A DNA stretch of 64,000 nucleotides from Adiantum capillus-veneris (GCA_014529385.2 CM043963.1:107388412-107452411); one strand, 5' to 3'; shown: positions 31,817-44,506, counted from the stretch's first letter. A program made the numbers and translations. The notes: a model not told the origin generated them from the sequence alone.

Positions 31817-34800
31817 TCTCATTTTGGGCAGTTTCCACATCAGGTGCATGCATTTTCCATGGCTGACAACAACACAGATGTGTTCAAGATGTTTGTTGCT
31901 GAGGAAAGATTGGACAGGGACAATTACCCTATGTGGGCTTACATGATGCAACATGTTCTTGTGTCAAAGGGCGTCTGGAATATTGTGCAGGACATTGATG
32001 TACGTCCTGGTTTTGAGGACGTAGGCGATGTTGAGGATGTGGCAGGTCTTGCTGCAAGGATTTCTACTGTTGTTTTGCCTATGACAGAACAAGCTCTGTG
32101 GGATGTAAAGGATGTGCAGGCTCATGCATTGATTGTGTTGTCTGTGAAGCGCACCATTACTCCTCACATTCGTTCAGTGAAATCTGCAAAACTGGCTTGG
32201 GATATTCTGGCTGGTCTTTATGCAAGCCGCAATGAGGCAAAAATTGCATTGCTGTGTAAAGAGCTGGAGTCGAAGATTATGCATGAGGAAGATAATATGG
32301 ACACTTTCCTTACTGGTGTCAAGGATATCAATGAGCAACTTATTTTTGCAAGTGAAGTCATTTCAGACAGCTCCCTCGTGCAGATTGTTCTTGATGCCTT
32401 ACTAGATTCTTACCAGACTTTTGCTAGTACGTGGAGACTTATGACCCAAGGAAATTCTGAAGTTGTCAAGTTTCATGCATTGTGCACATTGTTGTTGCTA
32501 GAGTCACTTTCCAAAAAAAACAAGACTAGACAGCGTGCAGTTGAACAAGCTTTTATTACTTCTCAAAGAAAGGGTGGTAACAGCAATGCAGCCACTTCTT
32601 ATGGTTCTTCTGCACGTGAAAAATCACATGTTCCTAATGCTTCTGCTGGTAGCAATTCGTCTGGAAATTCTGGTGATAAGGGCAAAAAGAAGATGTGTTG
32701 CCATTATTGTAAAGCTAATGATCACTTGATCAAGCAGTGTCCTAAGTTGAAGGCCAAAGAGGCTAAGAAGAAAGAGGGTGGTTCCACTGCAAATGCTGGT
32801 TCTACTACAAATGCACCCATTGTTGAGTCTTTTGTGATGCTGATGTTGATACAGAATGGGATTTTAGTGCAAAATGCACTTACAATCCTGTTGTCCATGA
32901 TGCATGCATGTTAGTTGCTGTAGATTCACATGTGTAGTATTTTGACAGTGGTGCTACAAAGCACATTACCTCACATCGTGAATTGTTCACCTCTCTCGAG
33001 TCTGTCCCTCATGGGAATTCAGTCACTTGTGCCAACAATGCCTCTTATCCGGTTTAGGGAGTTGGAAAGATTGTGCTTACTGCTGCAAATGGCAGTTCTT
33101 TCACACTTGTTGATGCACTTTATGTACCTGGGATCAAGAAGAATCTTTTGTCTGTATGTGCACTTGCTAGACTTGGACTTGTAGTCAAATTTGTGGATGA
33201 TAGATGTACAGTTCATGATCTTAGTTTTGGTGATGAAATTGTTGCGTTTGGCCTTTTGTGCCGTGGGCTGTATAAGCTCACTTTGTATGACAAGTGTGGA
33301 TAAAATTTTGCAAATGCAGTTGTAGATTCAAGGGCTATTTCAGATGCAAAACTTTGGCATGCACATTTTGGTTATCTGAATTTTTCCAGTTTGTTGTGTT
33401 TGCAGAAATCTGATATGGTTGCTTCTTTGCCGCCTCTTGAAGCACCTGTCAAACATGTTTGTGAAGGCTGTATTTGGGTAAGATGCAGCATCCGAAGTTT
33501 CCAAAGGATGGTTTAGTTAGGGCCACATGTAGGTTGCAACTTGTGTATAGTGATGTTTATGGGCCCATGCAAACTCCGTCCTTGGGCAATTACCTTTACT
33601 TTGTGACTTTCATTGATGATTACTTCAGGCATGCATGGGTATTTCCACTTAAAGCAAAGTCGGAAGTTTTTATGTGCTTCAAACAATTTTTGGCTATGGC
33701 TGAAAATGTCTTGAAATGTACTATGGGCACCCTCCGTGTTCCGATCGAGGAGGAGAGTATATGTCTCATGAATTTAATGCAATTTTGGCTAGTCATGGGG
33801 TAAAACACCAATGTACAGTGCCTTATACGCATCAGCAAAATGGTGTTGCTAAGAGGAAAAACAGTCAATTACGGAAATGGCATGATGTATGGTCAAAAGT
33901 CAAGCTTTGCCGCATTCTTTTTGGCTTGAGGCCATCATGTGTGCCACTTATGTAATGAACAAGTGTCCTACGAAAGCTTTGTAGTCTATTATTCCATATG
34001 AAGCATGGAATGATAGAAAGCCTTCTATTGAGCACATGCATGTTTTTGGCTGTTTGGCATATGCTTTTGTGCCACAAACACAGCGCAGAAAATTGGATGA
34101 TAAGGCTGTCAAATGTATTTTTGTTGGTTATAGTGCTGAAAGCAAAGGTTGTATACAGGTTGTATCATCCTCAAACAAAGCATATTCTGATTTCATGGGA
34201 TGTAGTGTTTGTGGAAGATTTTGTTCAGGCCTTGCTATCATGTACTAGAGACAGTAATGTAAGCTCACAAGACATTTATGACACTTTGTTGCCTCTTTTC
34301 AGTGGTGGAAGTTTGAATGTAAATTCCTATGAGGCAAATGTACAACGTATGGGGGTTTTCGAAAATGTTACAGATCAGCCTATTACTGATGCAGATGTAC
34401 ATGATGTACTTGATGAGGAAAGGGCTGAAAATGAGCAGGCTAGAGGTATTCTAAAATGAATGGTGCATACATTGTGTGACAGTAAATTGGATGCACCTTT
34501 GTCTAGTCGTACTCGTTCAAGCTCTCTTCATGCATCTTATGCATCAGATTGTTATGCTTTGGCTGTGTCTAGCTGACATGATGTTGAGGAACCTCTGCCT
34601 TTTGATGGAGCACAAAATTCAAAAAATTGGATGACTGCCATGCAATCAAAATATGATGCACTTATAGAGAATGACATATGGACTTTATGTGGTTTGCCTC
34701 CTAGCAAAAAGTCCATTGGTACAAAGTGGGTTTACAAGTTGAAATGCAAGCCGGATGGTGAGATCGATTGCCATAAGGCTCCCACTTGTCATATGACTAC

Positions 34801-35655
34801 TGTGCATTTTCTATGCGCATTGGTAGCTCATTTTGGTTGGGATGTACATCAATCAGACATTGTTACTGCTTTCTTGAATGGTGACATATTTGAGAAAGTT
34901 TATGTAATGCAACCTCTCGGTTTTGTCAAGAAAGGACAAGAGGACAAAGTGTGCAGATGTGAGAAGGCTTTGTATGGGTTAGCATTCTCCTCGTGCTTGG
35001 TATGAGAAAGCTGACACTCATTTGGTCAAACAAGGCTTTCGTAACAGTGCAACAGAAAGCACATTGTACGTAAAGCGTGAGGGTGATGTACTTCTCATTG
35101 TGGCTCTTTATGTAGATGATTTGCTTATCACTGGACCAAATGAGAGACATATTGCTGAATTTAAGGCTGATTTGAATGCTACTTTCAAGATGAAAGATTT
35201 GGGACTGTTGCATCATTACTTGGGTATATAGTTTAAGCAATGTGATGGTGGTATTGCCTTGTGTTAGAAAAGTTACATAGAGACATTGCTATGTAAGTTT
35301 GGACTTAAGGATTGCTAACCTATTGCCACTCCCATGGAAACATGTTTGAAATTGAGTCTTCATGATGCTGGTGATCCTGCATATGTCACTCTTTACCATG
35401 GATGCCTCATTCATGTATGCAACATGAGGCCGGATATTCAGTTTGGAGTCTCACAGGTCAGCAGATTTATGCATAGCCCAAGGTCTAAGCATTGGTACGC
35501 CGTCAAGAGGATTTCCCGCTACCTTAATGGCACTTTATATCTTGGCTTGTTTTATCCCAAGGGGGGATCATTACTGTCAGACTTACATGCTTTTTCGGAC
35601 TCAGATTGGGCTGGTCGTTTTGACATGCGAGTGTCCACAAGTGGTTTTTGTTTCA
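31817..35655 (+). pseudogene. Copia copy D, 5'-truncated: gag to RNase H
   Basis: Begins in the leader (equivalent to about 4361 of the intact element) and has no 5' LTR. The gag start is at 31859 (MADNNTDVFKMF). The zinc knuckle is CHYCKANDHLIKQC (about 32700). The protease is broken by TAG near 32937, and integrase and RT are in pieces. YVDDLLITGP survives near 35110. It ends at the RNase H segment STSGFCF, where element E is inserted (TTTCA duplication 35651-35655). Confidence 0.9.
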
Positions 35656-37226
35656 TGTCATAATAATCAATATCTAATTCTCCTAAATGATTTTCTCATA
35701 TTAAACTGATCATTTAATGTGGGGAAGTGCCAGGGGAGAAAAAGCTAGAATATTGGTTAAGCTAGCAGACCGGCCACAGTAGGGATCCAAAGGAGAGAAA
35801 ATAGGGATCCAAAGGGGGGGGCCATGTGCAACAATGGGCTAAAAAGACCCTAAGGTTCAGCCCATTAAGACTTCCAAAATTCAAAGGTTGTGTCCAAAGG
35901 TCAAACCTAGGGGAAATTGGATGCTTTGTGTGTGACTAAAAAGTCTTTGCATATCCGTACATGGGAGGGGGCGAGCCTTGAGAGTAGGGGATGAGAGAGA
36001 AGGTCACACACACACACACACACACACAGAGGCTCCCTTTACACAAAGGGAATGAGGGACACATGTCAGCTCCCTACGCCAGATGCCCACAAGGTGTGCC
36101 CAGTTTCTATTGGATGACCCTTGAAGTGGACCAATGAGAATTAAGCTAGAGTAAATCTAGTTTAATTAATTTAAAAACATTTAATAAAAGAAACCAATGA
36201 GAATTAAGTCTCCTAGAAGACTATTGGGCAATCTCACAAGGGGTCCAATGAGAATTTAGGAGCCCAATGGCTTGCCTGATTCCTATTGGCCAAGAGGCAA
36301 AGGGGTCCAATGAGAGTTTAGTTTAATTATTTAATTACCTAAAGCTCTCACAAAAGGGGAAAGGGGGACACATGTCAAAAGGCTATCACTTATGCTGCTT
36401 AATGGTCATTGGCTTGACTTGGGGAGGGCCAATGAGGCTGGAACAAGAGCAAATAGCAAGAGGGCTCGCCCAAGAGAGAGAGAGGGGGCTGATTTTTGCA
36501 AAGCATTATCACACACACACACTCACACAATCTCATGTGTGAAGAAAGAGAAGACTATCTCTTCCCAAGCTTTAATGGAGAGCTCATCACCTACTCCAAG
36601 CTTGTGAGATAGAAGCCTACATCAACACACTCTTGGCATGTGGATGCAAATCCAACCAAGAGCCAAGCTTCAATGCATGCTCATCTCCTCTACCAAGATA
36701 ATTACTAAGCTAAGCTATGTTAATATGAGTGATTATGTGAGGAGATGTACATCTTTCTCGTAAGATACTCCTTCTTCCTCTCAATCTACTCTCATACCCT
36801 GCTAGCTCTCACCATCTTCGAAGGTGTGTGAGGTCTTGGGTCTGAGAACTAGGATAATTAAAGTTGTGTTTGTTAAGTGTTTTTCTTAGTGCATGAAGCT
36901 TTCATCTTCATTGCACTTGCTAGTCTTGAAGGAACGCAAAGAATTGTATTGTACAATGTCTCTCTTGAGGGGAGAAACCATAATACAAAGCCTTTTGGAG
37001 GGGGGACCAGCTCCATGCAAATCCAGTCCTCAACTGTTGTCAATAGCTTAATTTCTCTCTCTTTTGAAAGTATTGTTGATGCTATCTAACTAGGTGTTAT
37101 GATTTTTGTTGCTCTCTCCACCCAAGCACTCTTGTAATTCTCATTAGGAATCTATTCTAACGAAATGCCCACTATGTTCATGTTAATTTCCGCTACACAC
37201 AAGTTATTAGGCCATTAAATGTTACA
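35656..37226 (+). repeat. 5' LTR of element E
   Basis: 1571 bp, including a (CA)n run at about 36006-36028. Pair of 42903-44501. Confidence 0.92.
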
Positions 37227-37240
37227 TTGGTATCAGAGCA
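37227..37240 (+). promoter_or_regulatory. Primer-binding site of element E (tRNA-iMet)
   Basis: TTGGTATCAGAGCA directly after the LTR. The leader 37241-37643 after it has no gene I can see. Confidence 0.9.
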
Positions 37241-37643
37241 CAAGGTTTCTCTTTTCTTGCTCAAGAAGGGGGGTCCTCAAGCTAGCTATAAATGGTTGGT
37301 ATTATTAATTGCGTGTGAGTAAGTAGAATAGGGATTTTTTAGCCTTGCAGTGCGCCTGCCTTCGTGCAGTTAACGGGGCATCACCGTCGAGAGCTATGGT
37401 CTTAATAGTGGAGTCCTACGGGGCTTGCCTACGGCTTCACCACTATTGAGCTATTAGAAGCTTGACAGGAGCCGGTGCTGTATTGGTGTCGAAAGACCCT
37501 CTCTTCTATTCCTTGCAATTAATGGTATTCAAGCCGCGGGTACAGTAGCTTGAGTGCTTTTTCAAAAGGGGTAAAGAGGAGTAGCAACTAGGGCTTGAAG
37601 TGCCAAAGTACACCTAAAAAGTTTACACCTAAAAGTTGTTAGA

Positions 37644-39131
37644 ATGGCTGACAATAGTAAAGAGAGTGAAATTAATGTTGATAACTTTGATTTTGCTCAT
37701 GAGCAAGCTACTAATGATGCTTCAATGCTTGTTAACTATCTTGTTTCTAGGCTTCAACAAGCCATGGGCAATCCGTCTCTCCAAAGTGAAGTGCAACGGC
37801 AGCTTCGTGCTCACGGGATTCTCCAAGCTCATCACCATGACGAGAGAATACCTAGGAAGCCTCCTTGTGAGACTCCCAAAAGAGGTCTCTCTCCGATTCG
37901 GGAAGAAGAAGAGAATCCATATGAAGGGCTCAAGAATTTACTTTTTTATGATGCATCTCCTTCCCAAAGGATAACTCAAGAGCCCCCACCGAAGTAACGA
38001 GAAAGAAGCGAGTCTCCCGCCACCTCGACGGAGATGGCTCCTCGAAGACGGCAGGCTAAATGCTTTCCATCACCACCAAAGCGGAGAAGACCATCGCACT
38101 CTTCTCCACACCATAATTCAAAGAGGGATGATAAAAAGCAAGAGAAGAAAAAGGCGAGAAAGAGGACACCCTCTTCTCCATCTTCTTCATCCTCTTCCTC
38201 TTATGAAAGTGATGGTGAAGACGACAAAGATCAAGACAAGAAAAAGGCGAGAAAGAGGTCACCCTCTTCTCCACCTTCTTCAAATTCTTCACCTTCTGAA
38301 GAAAGTGATGGTGCAACCTTTGAACCATCAAAAAGAAGAGGCCATAGGAAATCCTATCCCGCATGGAAGAGGTCGTCCAAATTGAAGAAATTCAAAGAGG
38401 GAGGGAAGAGCATCTCTTTCCTTACCTATGATGGTACCTTTGGTGCTACGGACAAAGTCTTGGCCTTTATCCAGCAATTTGATGCAGCGTTTGGAGATGA
38501 GGGTTTCACGGAGTCCTCCAAGCGACGCCATGTATCTATGCACTTTCAAAAGTCCGCCAGACAATGGTGGTCTAGCCTACGAGCCAACGGTGAAGCTCCA
38601 CGAACATGGAAAGCTTTAAGAGCTTCCATTATGAAGCAGTTTTTGGCCACCGATGCCAAAGACAAGGTACTCACCGAATGGCGAAGCTTAAAGCTCTCTC
38701 CCAATGAATCCATCCACAAATATGTAGACAAGTTTTGGGACCTACAACTCAAAGCCACTGTCTTCAAAAAGTTGGATTTTGGAGAGCAAAAGCAACAATT
38801 TTGTGCGGGCTTAACCGAAGAAATGGCGGAGTATGTCAACTCCCAAAGGCCACGTACCATATCGGCGGTAATACACCATACTATGGTGGCCTCTCGAATC
38901 AATTTCCAAACAGGGGCTAAAAGAAATAATAAGCCCCCGAAAAACGAGGGTTCCAATGAGCCTAAGGGGAAGGACAATGTCCAAAAGTCCCCTAAGGGCA
39001 ACTCCAACAAAGCTAAAGAGAAGGGAGTTTACAAAGGTAAGAACAAACTCTCTCCTGAAGAGCTTGAACGTTATCGCAAGGATAACCGGTGTTTCAAGTG
39101 CGGCGAACAAGGGCATGCGTACCTTGGTTGA
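37644..39131 (+). pseudogene. Element E gag with in-frame stop and truncated zinc knuckle
   Basis: Starts MADNSKESEINVDNF. One TAA at 37995-37997 splits it, after which the same frame continues. Next are a Lys/Ser/Pro-rich segment and the capsid (FIQQFDAAFGDEGF; ARQWWSSLRANGEAPRTW; LTEWRSLKLSPNESIHKY). The zinc knuckle CFKCGEQGHAYLG meets TGA exactly where the last Cys codon of CX2CX4HX4C belongs. Protease continues in the +1 frame. Without the two stops it would be a normal gag of about 490 residues. Confidence 0.85.
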
Positions 39132-39549
39132 AATCCAAGAGGAGGAGACTCACCAAAATCATCACAAAGGATCTCCTCTATGCCATGCTTGGGGAAAGGT
39201 AAGAGAACATGATGCTTTTATTCTCTTTGACCCTGGTTCTACTCACAATTTTATATCTATAGAGTTGGCCACCAAGCTAGGCATACAATCCTATGAGATG
39301 GGAGTGGTTCTACCCGTAGACAGTGCCTTCAAGGGGCAAGAAGCTTCAGTCACTCCCTTAATCGGGAAATTGAGGCTTCATGTCCAAGGCTATGTGGACA
39401 AAGAGGACTTCTTTATCTCTCCTCTCAAGCATGAGGATGTAATCCTAGGGGCACCATGGTTTGACCGCCTGGCTGCCGATGTTAAATTTCCTAAAAGGAG
39501 AATCTCCTTTAAGTTCAGGGAAAAAGACATGTATATAGATGCTAAGTAA
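39132..39549 (+). pseudogene. Element E protease
   Basis: Frame +1 relative to gag (the frame is open from 38956). The core is ILFDPGSTHNFIS with D-P-G-S in place of D-S/T-G, as in many plant gypsy proteases. VILGAPWFDRL is the downstream conserved segment. TAA at 39547-39549 separates it from the RT frame, which is in phase and restarts with ATG one codon later. Confidence 0.8.
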
Positions 39550-42546
39550 ATGGGTAACACTATCCCCATTGTACATACACCAGCTTTCAACAAGTCAATA
39601 AAGAGCTTTATTTCCGTGTACATGATTTTTGTTAAAGATTCTCAAAATGAACTTAATGCTTTAGCAAAAGAAAATAAAAGCAACCAAAAGGAATTAGACT
39701 TATCCAATTTTCTCAAGGGGTTTCAAGATGTTTTTATTGACGACATCCCTTGTGAACTACCTCCTAAACGAGGTAATGATGACCATGCAATTGAACTTCT
39801 TCCAGGAAGTTCACCGCCTAACAAACCTCCTTATAGAGTTTCTCAAGCTCAACAAGAGGAGATTATGCGGCAAGTGCATGAGTTAGTTGAGAAGGGTATG
39901 GTTAGGCCAAGCTCATCTCCATTTTGCTCACCTGTGCTATTAGTGCAAAAGAAAGACGGCACATATCCTATGTGTGTCGACTATAGAGCACTAAATAGGA
40001 TCACTATCAAGAATAGGTTTCCCATTCCACGGGTAGAAGACCTATTTGATAAGCTACAAGGATCGACCTACTTCAGTAGGATTGACCTAAAAAGTGGCTA
40101 TCATCAAATAAGGATAGTTGATCAAGACATTGTAAAGACCGCATTTCGCACCACATTTGGTCTTTACGAATACATTGTCATGCCTTTTGGCTTGATCAAT
40201 GCACCAGCCACATTCAACCGCTTGATGGAGAAGCTGTTCAGGCCTCATCGAACCTTCATTGGAGTGTTCTTTGATGATATTATCATCTACTCTAATTCAT
40301 TAGACGAACACAAGCAACACCTCCAGGTAATATTTCAAGTTTTGAGAGAGAATAAACTTTATGTTAATCGAAAGAAAAGTGATTTTTTCTTGCAAGAGAT
40401 TCAGTATTTAGGTCACATTATCTCTCAAGATGGTATCCAAATGGATCCATCCAAGTTAGAGGTAATAAAACGATGGCCTAAACCAAGAAATCTTCATGAA
40501 CTAAGAAGCTTTATAGGTATGTGTGCATACTATAGACGCTTCATAGAAAAGTTCTCACAAATTGCGGGACCATTACATGACCTAACAAAGAAAAGCGTTA
40601 GGTATACATGGTCTGCAAAGGAGAACAATGCTTTCGAAAAGCTTAAAGAAAAGCTAATCTCTCAACTTGTGCTTACACTACCGGATCTCTCAAAACCATT
40701 TGAGGTCCAATGTGATGCTTGTGGTGATTGCCTTAGAGCTGTTTTACTCCAAGAAGGGCATGCCATAGGCTATGAGAGTCGAAGGCTCGACCTTGTTGAG
40801 CAAGCTCTAGGCATATATGAAAAGGAACTCCTTGCAGTTCTACATGCCTTAGACTCATGGAAGCACTATTTATTGGGGACTCCTTTCATTCTGCGAACGG
40901 ATCACCAAAGTCTTAAGTACTTCATGACGCAGACCAAGCTCTCCGACAAACAAATGAGGTGGGCAAATTTCCTTTCGCAAGTTCATTTTCATATTGCTCA
41001 CATTGCTGGCAAGCATAATCAAGTAGCTGATGCACTCTCAAGACGGTCGAGAGTGAATGCGGTTTCCATAGCAACTCACAATGATCTATCTTCAATGATA
41101 GAGGAGTACGCTATTGATCCCGATTTTAGAGATGTGATTTCAGCCCTTGCATTAGGTCATAAAGAAGAACCATTTACTTTACAAGATGGTTATCTTCTCT
41201 ATGGCAATAGACTATGCGTTACTAACTCACTACGTGAGAAAGTAATGTATGAATCTCATGCTCCACCTTATGCGGGGCATAGAGGGATTCGGTCTACCTT
41301 AAAGGGAATTGAAACATATTTCTATTGGCCTACCATGAAAGTAAACATACAAGAGTATGTTTCTAAATGTGTGGTATGCCAAAAGACAAAATTTGATAGA
41401 GGGAAGCAACTTGGATTGCTTCAACCCTTGCCAATCCCTAATTCACCATGGGAGAGAATATCCATGGATTTTATCTTTGGATTGCCTAAGTCTATCCATG
41501 GGAATACGGGAATATGGACGATAGTAGACAGGTTCAGTAAACAAGCTCATTTTATACCTGTCAAAAAGACTATCAAAGCCCATCAAATGGCAACCCTCTT
41601 CATTTCACAAATTTTCAAGTACCATGGCTTGCCAATGTCCATAGTGTCGGATAGAGATCCTAGAATGACCAGTAATTTCTGGAAGGGTCTCTTTGAGAAT
41701 TTAGGGACAAGGCTAAACTTCTCTTCGGCCTATCATCCACAAACGGATGGCCAAAGTGAAATAGCTAACCTAACCATTCTCTATCTACTAAAAGCCTATG
41801 TAACGGAAGAAGATCAAAGATCCCAATGGGAGAAGTACTTACCCTTAGTGGAGTATGCTTACAATAACACTGTACATACTTCCACGGGAAAAGCACCTTT
41901 CGAGGTAATTGAGGAAAGATCAAAAAGTCCCGTGCTACTTAAGGTACATGGGAAGATCTTCGCTACAGATGAGTATAGCCGAGACCTACAAGAATCTTTT
42001 CAAAAGATTAAGGATGCTATCTCTATCTCACAGCAAAGGCAAAAGACTGCTGCTGACAATCACAGAAGAGCCCAAGCCTTTAAAGAAAATGATTGGGTCT
42101 TGTTAAAGTTTCCCAAGGCTCGATCAAGGCACACGACGGGCAAGAATCCTACGGGCCACCAAAAGTACTATGCTAAACTAGCAAAAAGGTACTATGGTCC
42201 CTTCCAGATTCTTAGGCCAATCAACGAGATGGCCTATCAACTCAAGTTGCCCAATCATTGGCTCATACACAATGTTTTCCATGTGAGCCTATTAAAGCCT
42301 TACAAAGGAGAGCCACCTCAAGAACCAACTATTGAAGACCCACCGGAGATCGAGGACCAAGAGGAGGTGCTGCAGCCCGAGTCCATTCTCCGACATGAAG
42401 ACAAGGTATTAAGAGGCAGTAAGACTATCCGACGATATCTTATTAAGTTTAAGAATTATCCTTTTGAAGATGCTAGATGGATGCAAGGCATACAATTAAA
42501 GGATAACCTAAACCTTGTCAATGCTTACAATGCTTCCCAAGAGTAA
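39550..42546 (+). CDS. Element E pol: RT, RNase H, integrase, chromodomain (998 aa)
   Basis: RT motifs are LLVQKKDGTYPMCVDYRALN, RIDLKSGYHQI and catalytic FFDDI (residues 240-244). RNase H has QCDACGDCLRAVLLQEG and TDHQSLKYF. The integrase HHCC finger contains HAPPYAGHRGI...CVVC. The catalytic acids are D640, D701 and E737, spacing D,D(35)E. A GPFQIL segment follows, and the C-terminal region from about 943 (SILRHEDKVLRGSKTIRRYL...ARW) is chromodomain-like, which places the element among chromoviruses. Such domains are thought to guide integration to marked chromatin. The frame is open throughout. It would normally be expressed from the upstream gag start, and here stops block that. Confidence 0.93.
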   Translation: MGNTIPIVHTPAFNKSIKSFISVYMIFVKDSQNELNALAKENKSNQKELDLSNFLKGFQDVFIDDIPCELPPKRGNDDHAIELLPGSSPPNKPPYRVSQAQQEEIMRQVHELVEKGMVRPSSSPFCSPVLLVQKKDGTYPMCVDYRALNRITIKNRFPIPRVEDLFDKLQGSTYFSRIDLKSGYHQIRIVDQDIVKTAFRTTFGLYEYIVMPFGLINAPATFNRLMEKLFRPHRTFIGVFFDDIIIYSNSLDEHKQHLQVIFQVLRENKLYVNRKKSDFFLQEIQYLGHIISQDGIQMDPSKLEVIKRWPKPRNLHELRSFIGMCAYYRRFIEKFSQIAGPLHDLTKKSVRYTWSAKENNAFEKLKEKLISQLVLTLPDLSKPFEVQCDACGDCLRAVLLQEGHAIGYESRRLDLVEQALGIYEKELLAVLHALDSWKHYLLGTPFILRTDHQSLKYFMTQTKLSDKQMRWANFLSQVHFHIAHIAGKHNQVADALSRRSRVNAVSIATHNDLSSMIEEYAIDPDFRDVISALALGHKEEPFTLQDGYLLYGNRLCVTNSLREKVMYESHAPPYAGHRGIRSTLKGIETYFYWPTMKVNIQEYVSKCVVCQKTKFDRGKQLGLLQPLPIPNSPWERISMDFIFGLPKSIHGNTGIWTIVDRFSKQAHFIPVKKTIKAHQMATLFISQIFKYHGLPMSIVSDRDPRMTSNFWKGLFENLGTRLNFSSAYHPQTDGQSEIANLTILYLLKAYVTEEDQRSQWEKYLPLVEYAYNNTVHTSTGKAPFEVIEERSKSPVLLKVHGKIFATDEYSRDLQESFQKIKDAISISQQRQKTAADNHRRAQAFKENDWVLLKFPKARSRHTTGKNPTGHQKYYAKLAKRYYGPFQILRPINEMAYQLKLPNHWLIHNVFHVSLLKPYKGEPPQEPTIEDPPEIEDQEEVLQPESILRHEDKVLRGSKTIRRYLIKFKNYPFEDARWMQGIQLKDNLNLVNAYNASQE

Positions 42547-42888
42547 GCAAATGTACAAAATGTTAAAAATGAACAAAGTTTTTTGTCTTATAAGACTCTC
42601 TTTTTCTTTATTGTGCACAAAAATGAAGTAGTATGCATGCTTAGATCAAGTTTGCGGAGACGACGTCTCCCAAACACCAAGTAGAGCTTGTCACTCTACT
42701 ATGGAAGATTGATAGGACTAATGTGCAGACATGCTTGCGGCAGCCTAAGGCTCTCAAGCGCCAAATGGACTAGTCATCCATTGTGGAATGATGTCGTAGG
42801 GTAACATAGGGATCCTCTACCCGCTAAGAAAAGGACTCATGAATATGCTTTATCTTCTCTACACCATAGTCGAGGACGACTATGATTT

Positions 42889-42902
42889 CAAGAGAGAGGT
42901 AA
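42889..42902 (+). promoter_or_regulatory. Polypurine tract of element E
   Basis: CAAGAGAGAGGTAA immediately before the 3' LTR. The reverse copy of the same junction is seen at 59860. Confidence 0.7.
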
Positions 42903-44501
42903 TGTCATAATAATCAATATCTAATTCTCCTAAATGATTGTCTCATATTAAACTGATCATTTAATGTGGGGAAGTGCCAAGGGAGAAACAGCTAGAATAT
43001 TGGTTAAGCTAGCAGACCGGCCATAGTAGGGATCCAAAGGAGCGAAAATAGGGATCCAAAGGGAAGGGCCATCTGCAAAAGAGCCATGTGCAACAATGGG
43101 CTAAAAAGACCCTAAGGTTCAGCCCATTAAGACTTCCAAAATGCTAAGGTTCCAAAATTCAAAGGTTGTGTCCAAAGGTCAAACCTAGGGGAAATTGGAT
43201 GCTTTGTGTGTGACTAAAAAGTCTTTGCATATCCTACATGGGAGGGGGCGAGCCTTGAGAGTAGGGGATGAGAGAGAAAGTCACACACACACACACACAC
43301 ACACACAGGCTCCCTTTACACAAAGGGAATGAGGGACACATGTCAGCTCCCTAGGCCAGATGCCCACAAGGTGTGCCCAATTTTTATTGGATGACCCTTG
43401 AAGTGGACCAATGAGAATTAAGCTAGAGTAAATCTAGTTTAATTAATTTAATAACATTTAATAAAAGAAACCAATGAGAATTAAGTCTCCTAGAAGACTA
43501 TTGGGCAATCTCACAAGGGGTCCAATGAGCATTCAGGAGCCCAATGGCTTGCCTGATTCCTATTGGCCAAGAGGCAAAGGGGTCCAATGAGAGTTTAGTT
43601 CAATAATTTAATTACCTAAAGCTCTCACAAAAGGGGAAAGGGGGACACATGTCAAAAGGCTATCACTTATGCTGCTTAATGGTCATTGGCTTGACTTGGG
43701 GAGGGCCAATGAGGCTGGAACAAGATCAAAAAGCAAGAGGGCTCGCCCAAGAGAGAGAGAGGGGGCTGATTTTTGCAAAGCATTATCACACACACACTCA
43801 CACAATCTCATGTGTGAAGAAAGAGAAGACTATCTCTTCCCAAGCTTTAATGGAGAGCTCATCACCTACTCCAAGCTTGTGAGATAGAAGCCTACATCAA
43901 CACACTCTTGGCATGTGGATGCAAATCCAACCAAGAGCCAAGCTTCAATGCATGCTCATCTCCTCTACCAAGCTAATTACTAAGCTAAGCTATGCTAATA
44001 TGAGTGATTATGTGAGGAGATGTATATCTTTCTCGTAAGATACTCCTTCTTCCTCTCAATCTACTCTCATACCCTGCTAGCTCTCACCATCTTCGAAGGT
44101 GTGTGAGGTCTTGGGTCTGAGAACGGAGATAATTAAAGTTGTGTTTGTTAAGTGTTTTGCTTAGTGCATGAAGCTTTTATCTTTATTGCACTAGCTAGTC
44201 TTGAAGGAACACAAAGAATTGTATTGTACAATGTCTCTCTTGAGGGGAGAAACCATAATACAAAGCCTTTTGGAGGGGGGACCGGCTCCATGTAAATCCG
44301 GTCCTCAACTGTTGTCAATAGCTTAATTTCTCTCTCTTTTGAAAGTATTGTTGATGCTATCTAACTAGGTGTTATGATTTTTGTTGCTCTCTCCACCCAA
44401 GCACTCTTGTAATTCTCATTAGGAATCTATTCTAATGAAATGCCCACTATGTTCATGTTAATTTCCGCTACACACAAGTTATTAGGCCATTAAATGTTAC
44501 A
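42903..44501 (+). repeat. 3' LTR of element E
   Basis: 1599 bp. It differs from the 5' LTR by scattered substitutions and small insertions such as near 43075-43095. Followed by the TTTCA duplication. Confidence 0.92.
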
Positions 44502-44506
44502 TTTCA

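Larger units (their letters stand above)
35656..44501 (+). mobile_element. Element E: Ty3/gypsy chromovirus, nearly intact
   Basis: LTRs 35656-37226 (1571 bp) and 42903-44501 (1599 bp) begin TGTCATAATAATC and end AAATGTTACA. The target duplication is TTTCA (35651-35655, 44502-44506). There is a tRNA-iMet primer site at 37227 and a polypurine tract at 42889. The coding order is gag, protease, RT, RNase H, integrase, chromodomain. The LTRs differ by a few percent including small indels. Stops in gag, at the end of the zinc knuckle and between protease and RT make it inactive as it stands, though the 998-codon pol frame is whole. It sits in the RNase H region of copia copy D. Confidence 0.95.

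Noticed and set aside
43649-43887. Small frames within the LTRs of element E (also at 36392)
   Set aside because: They lie in LTR sequence and are present only because the two LTRs are alike. There is no protein-like conservation or domain.
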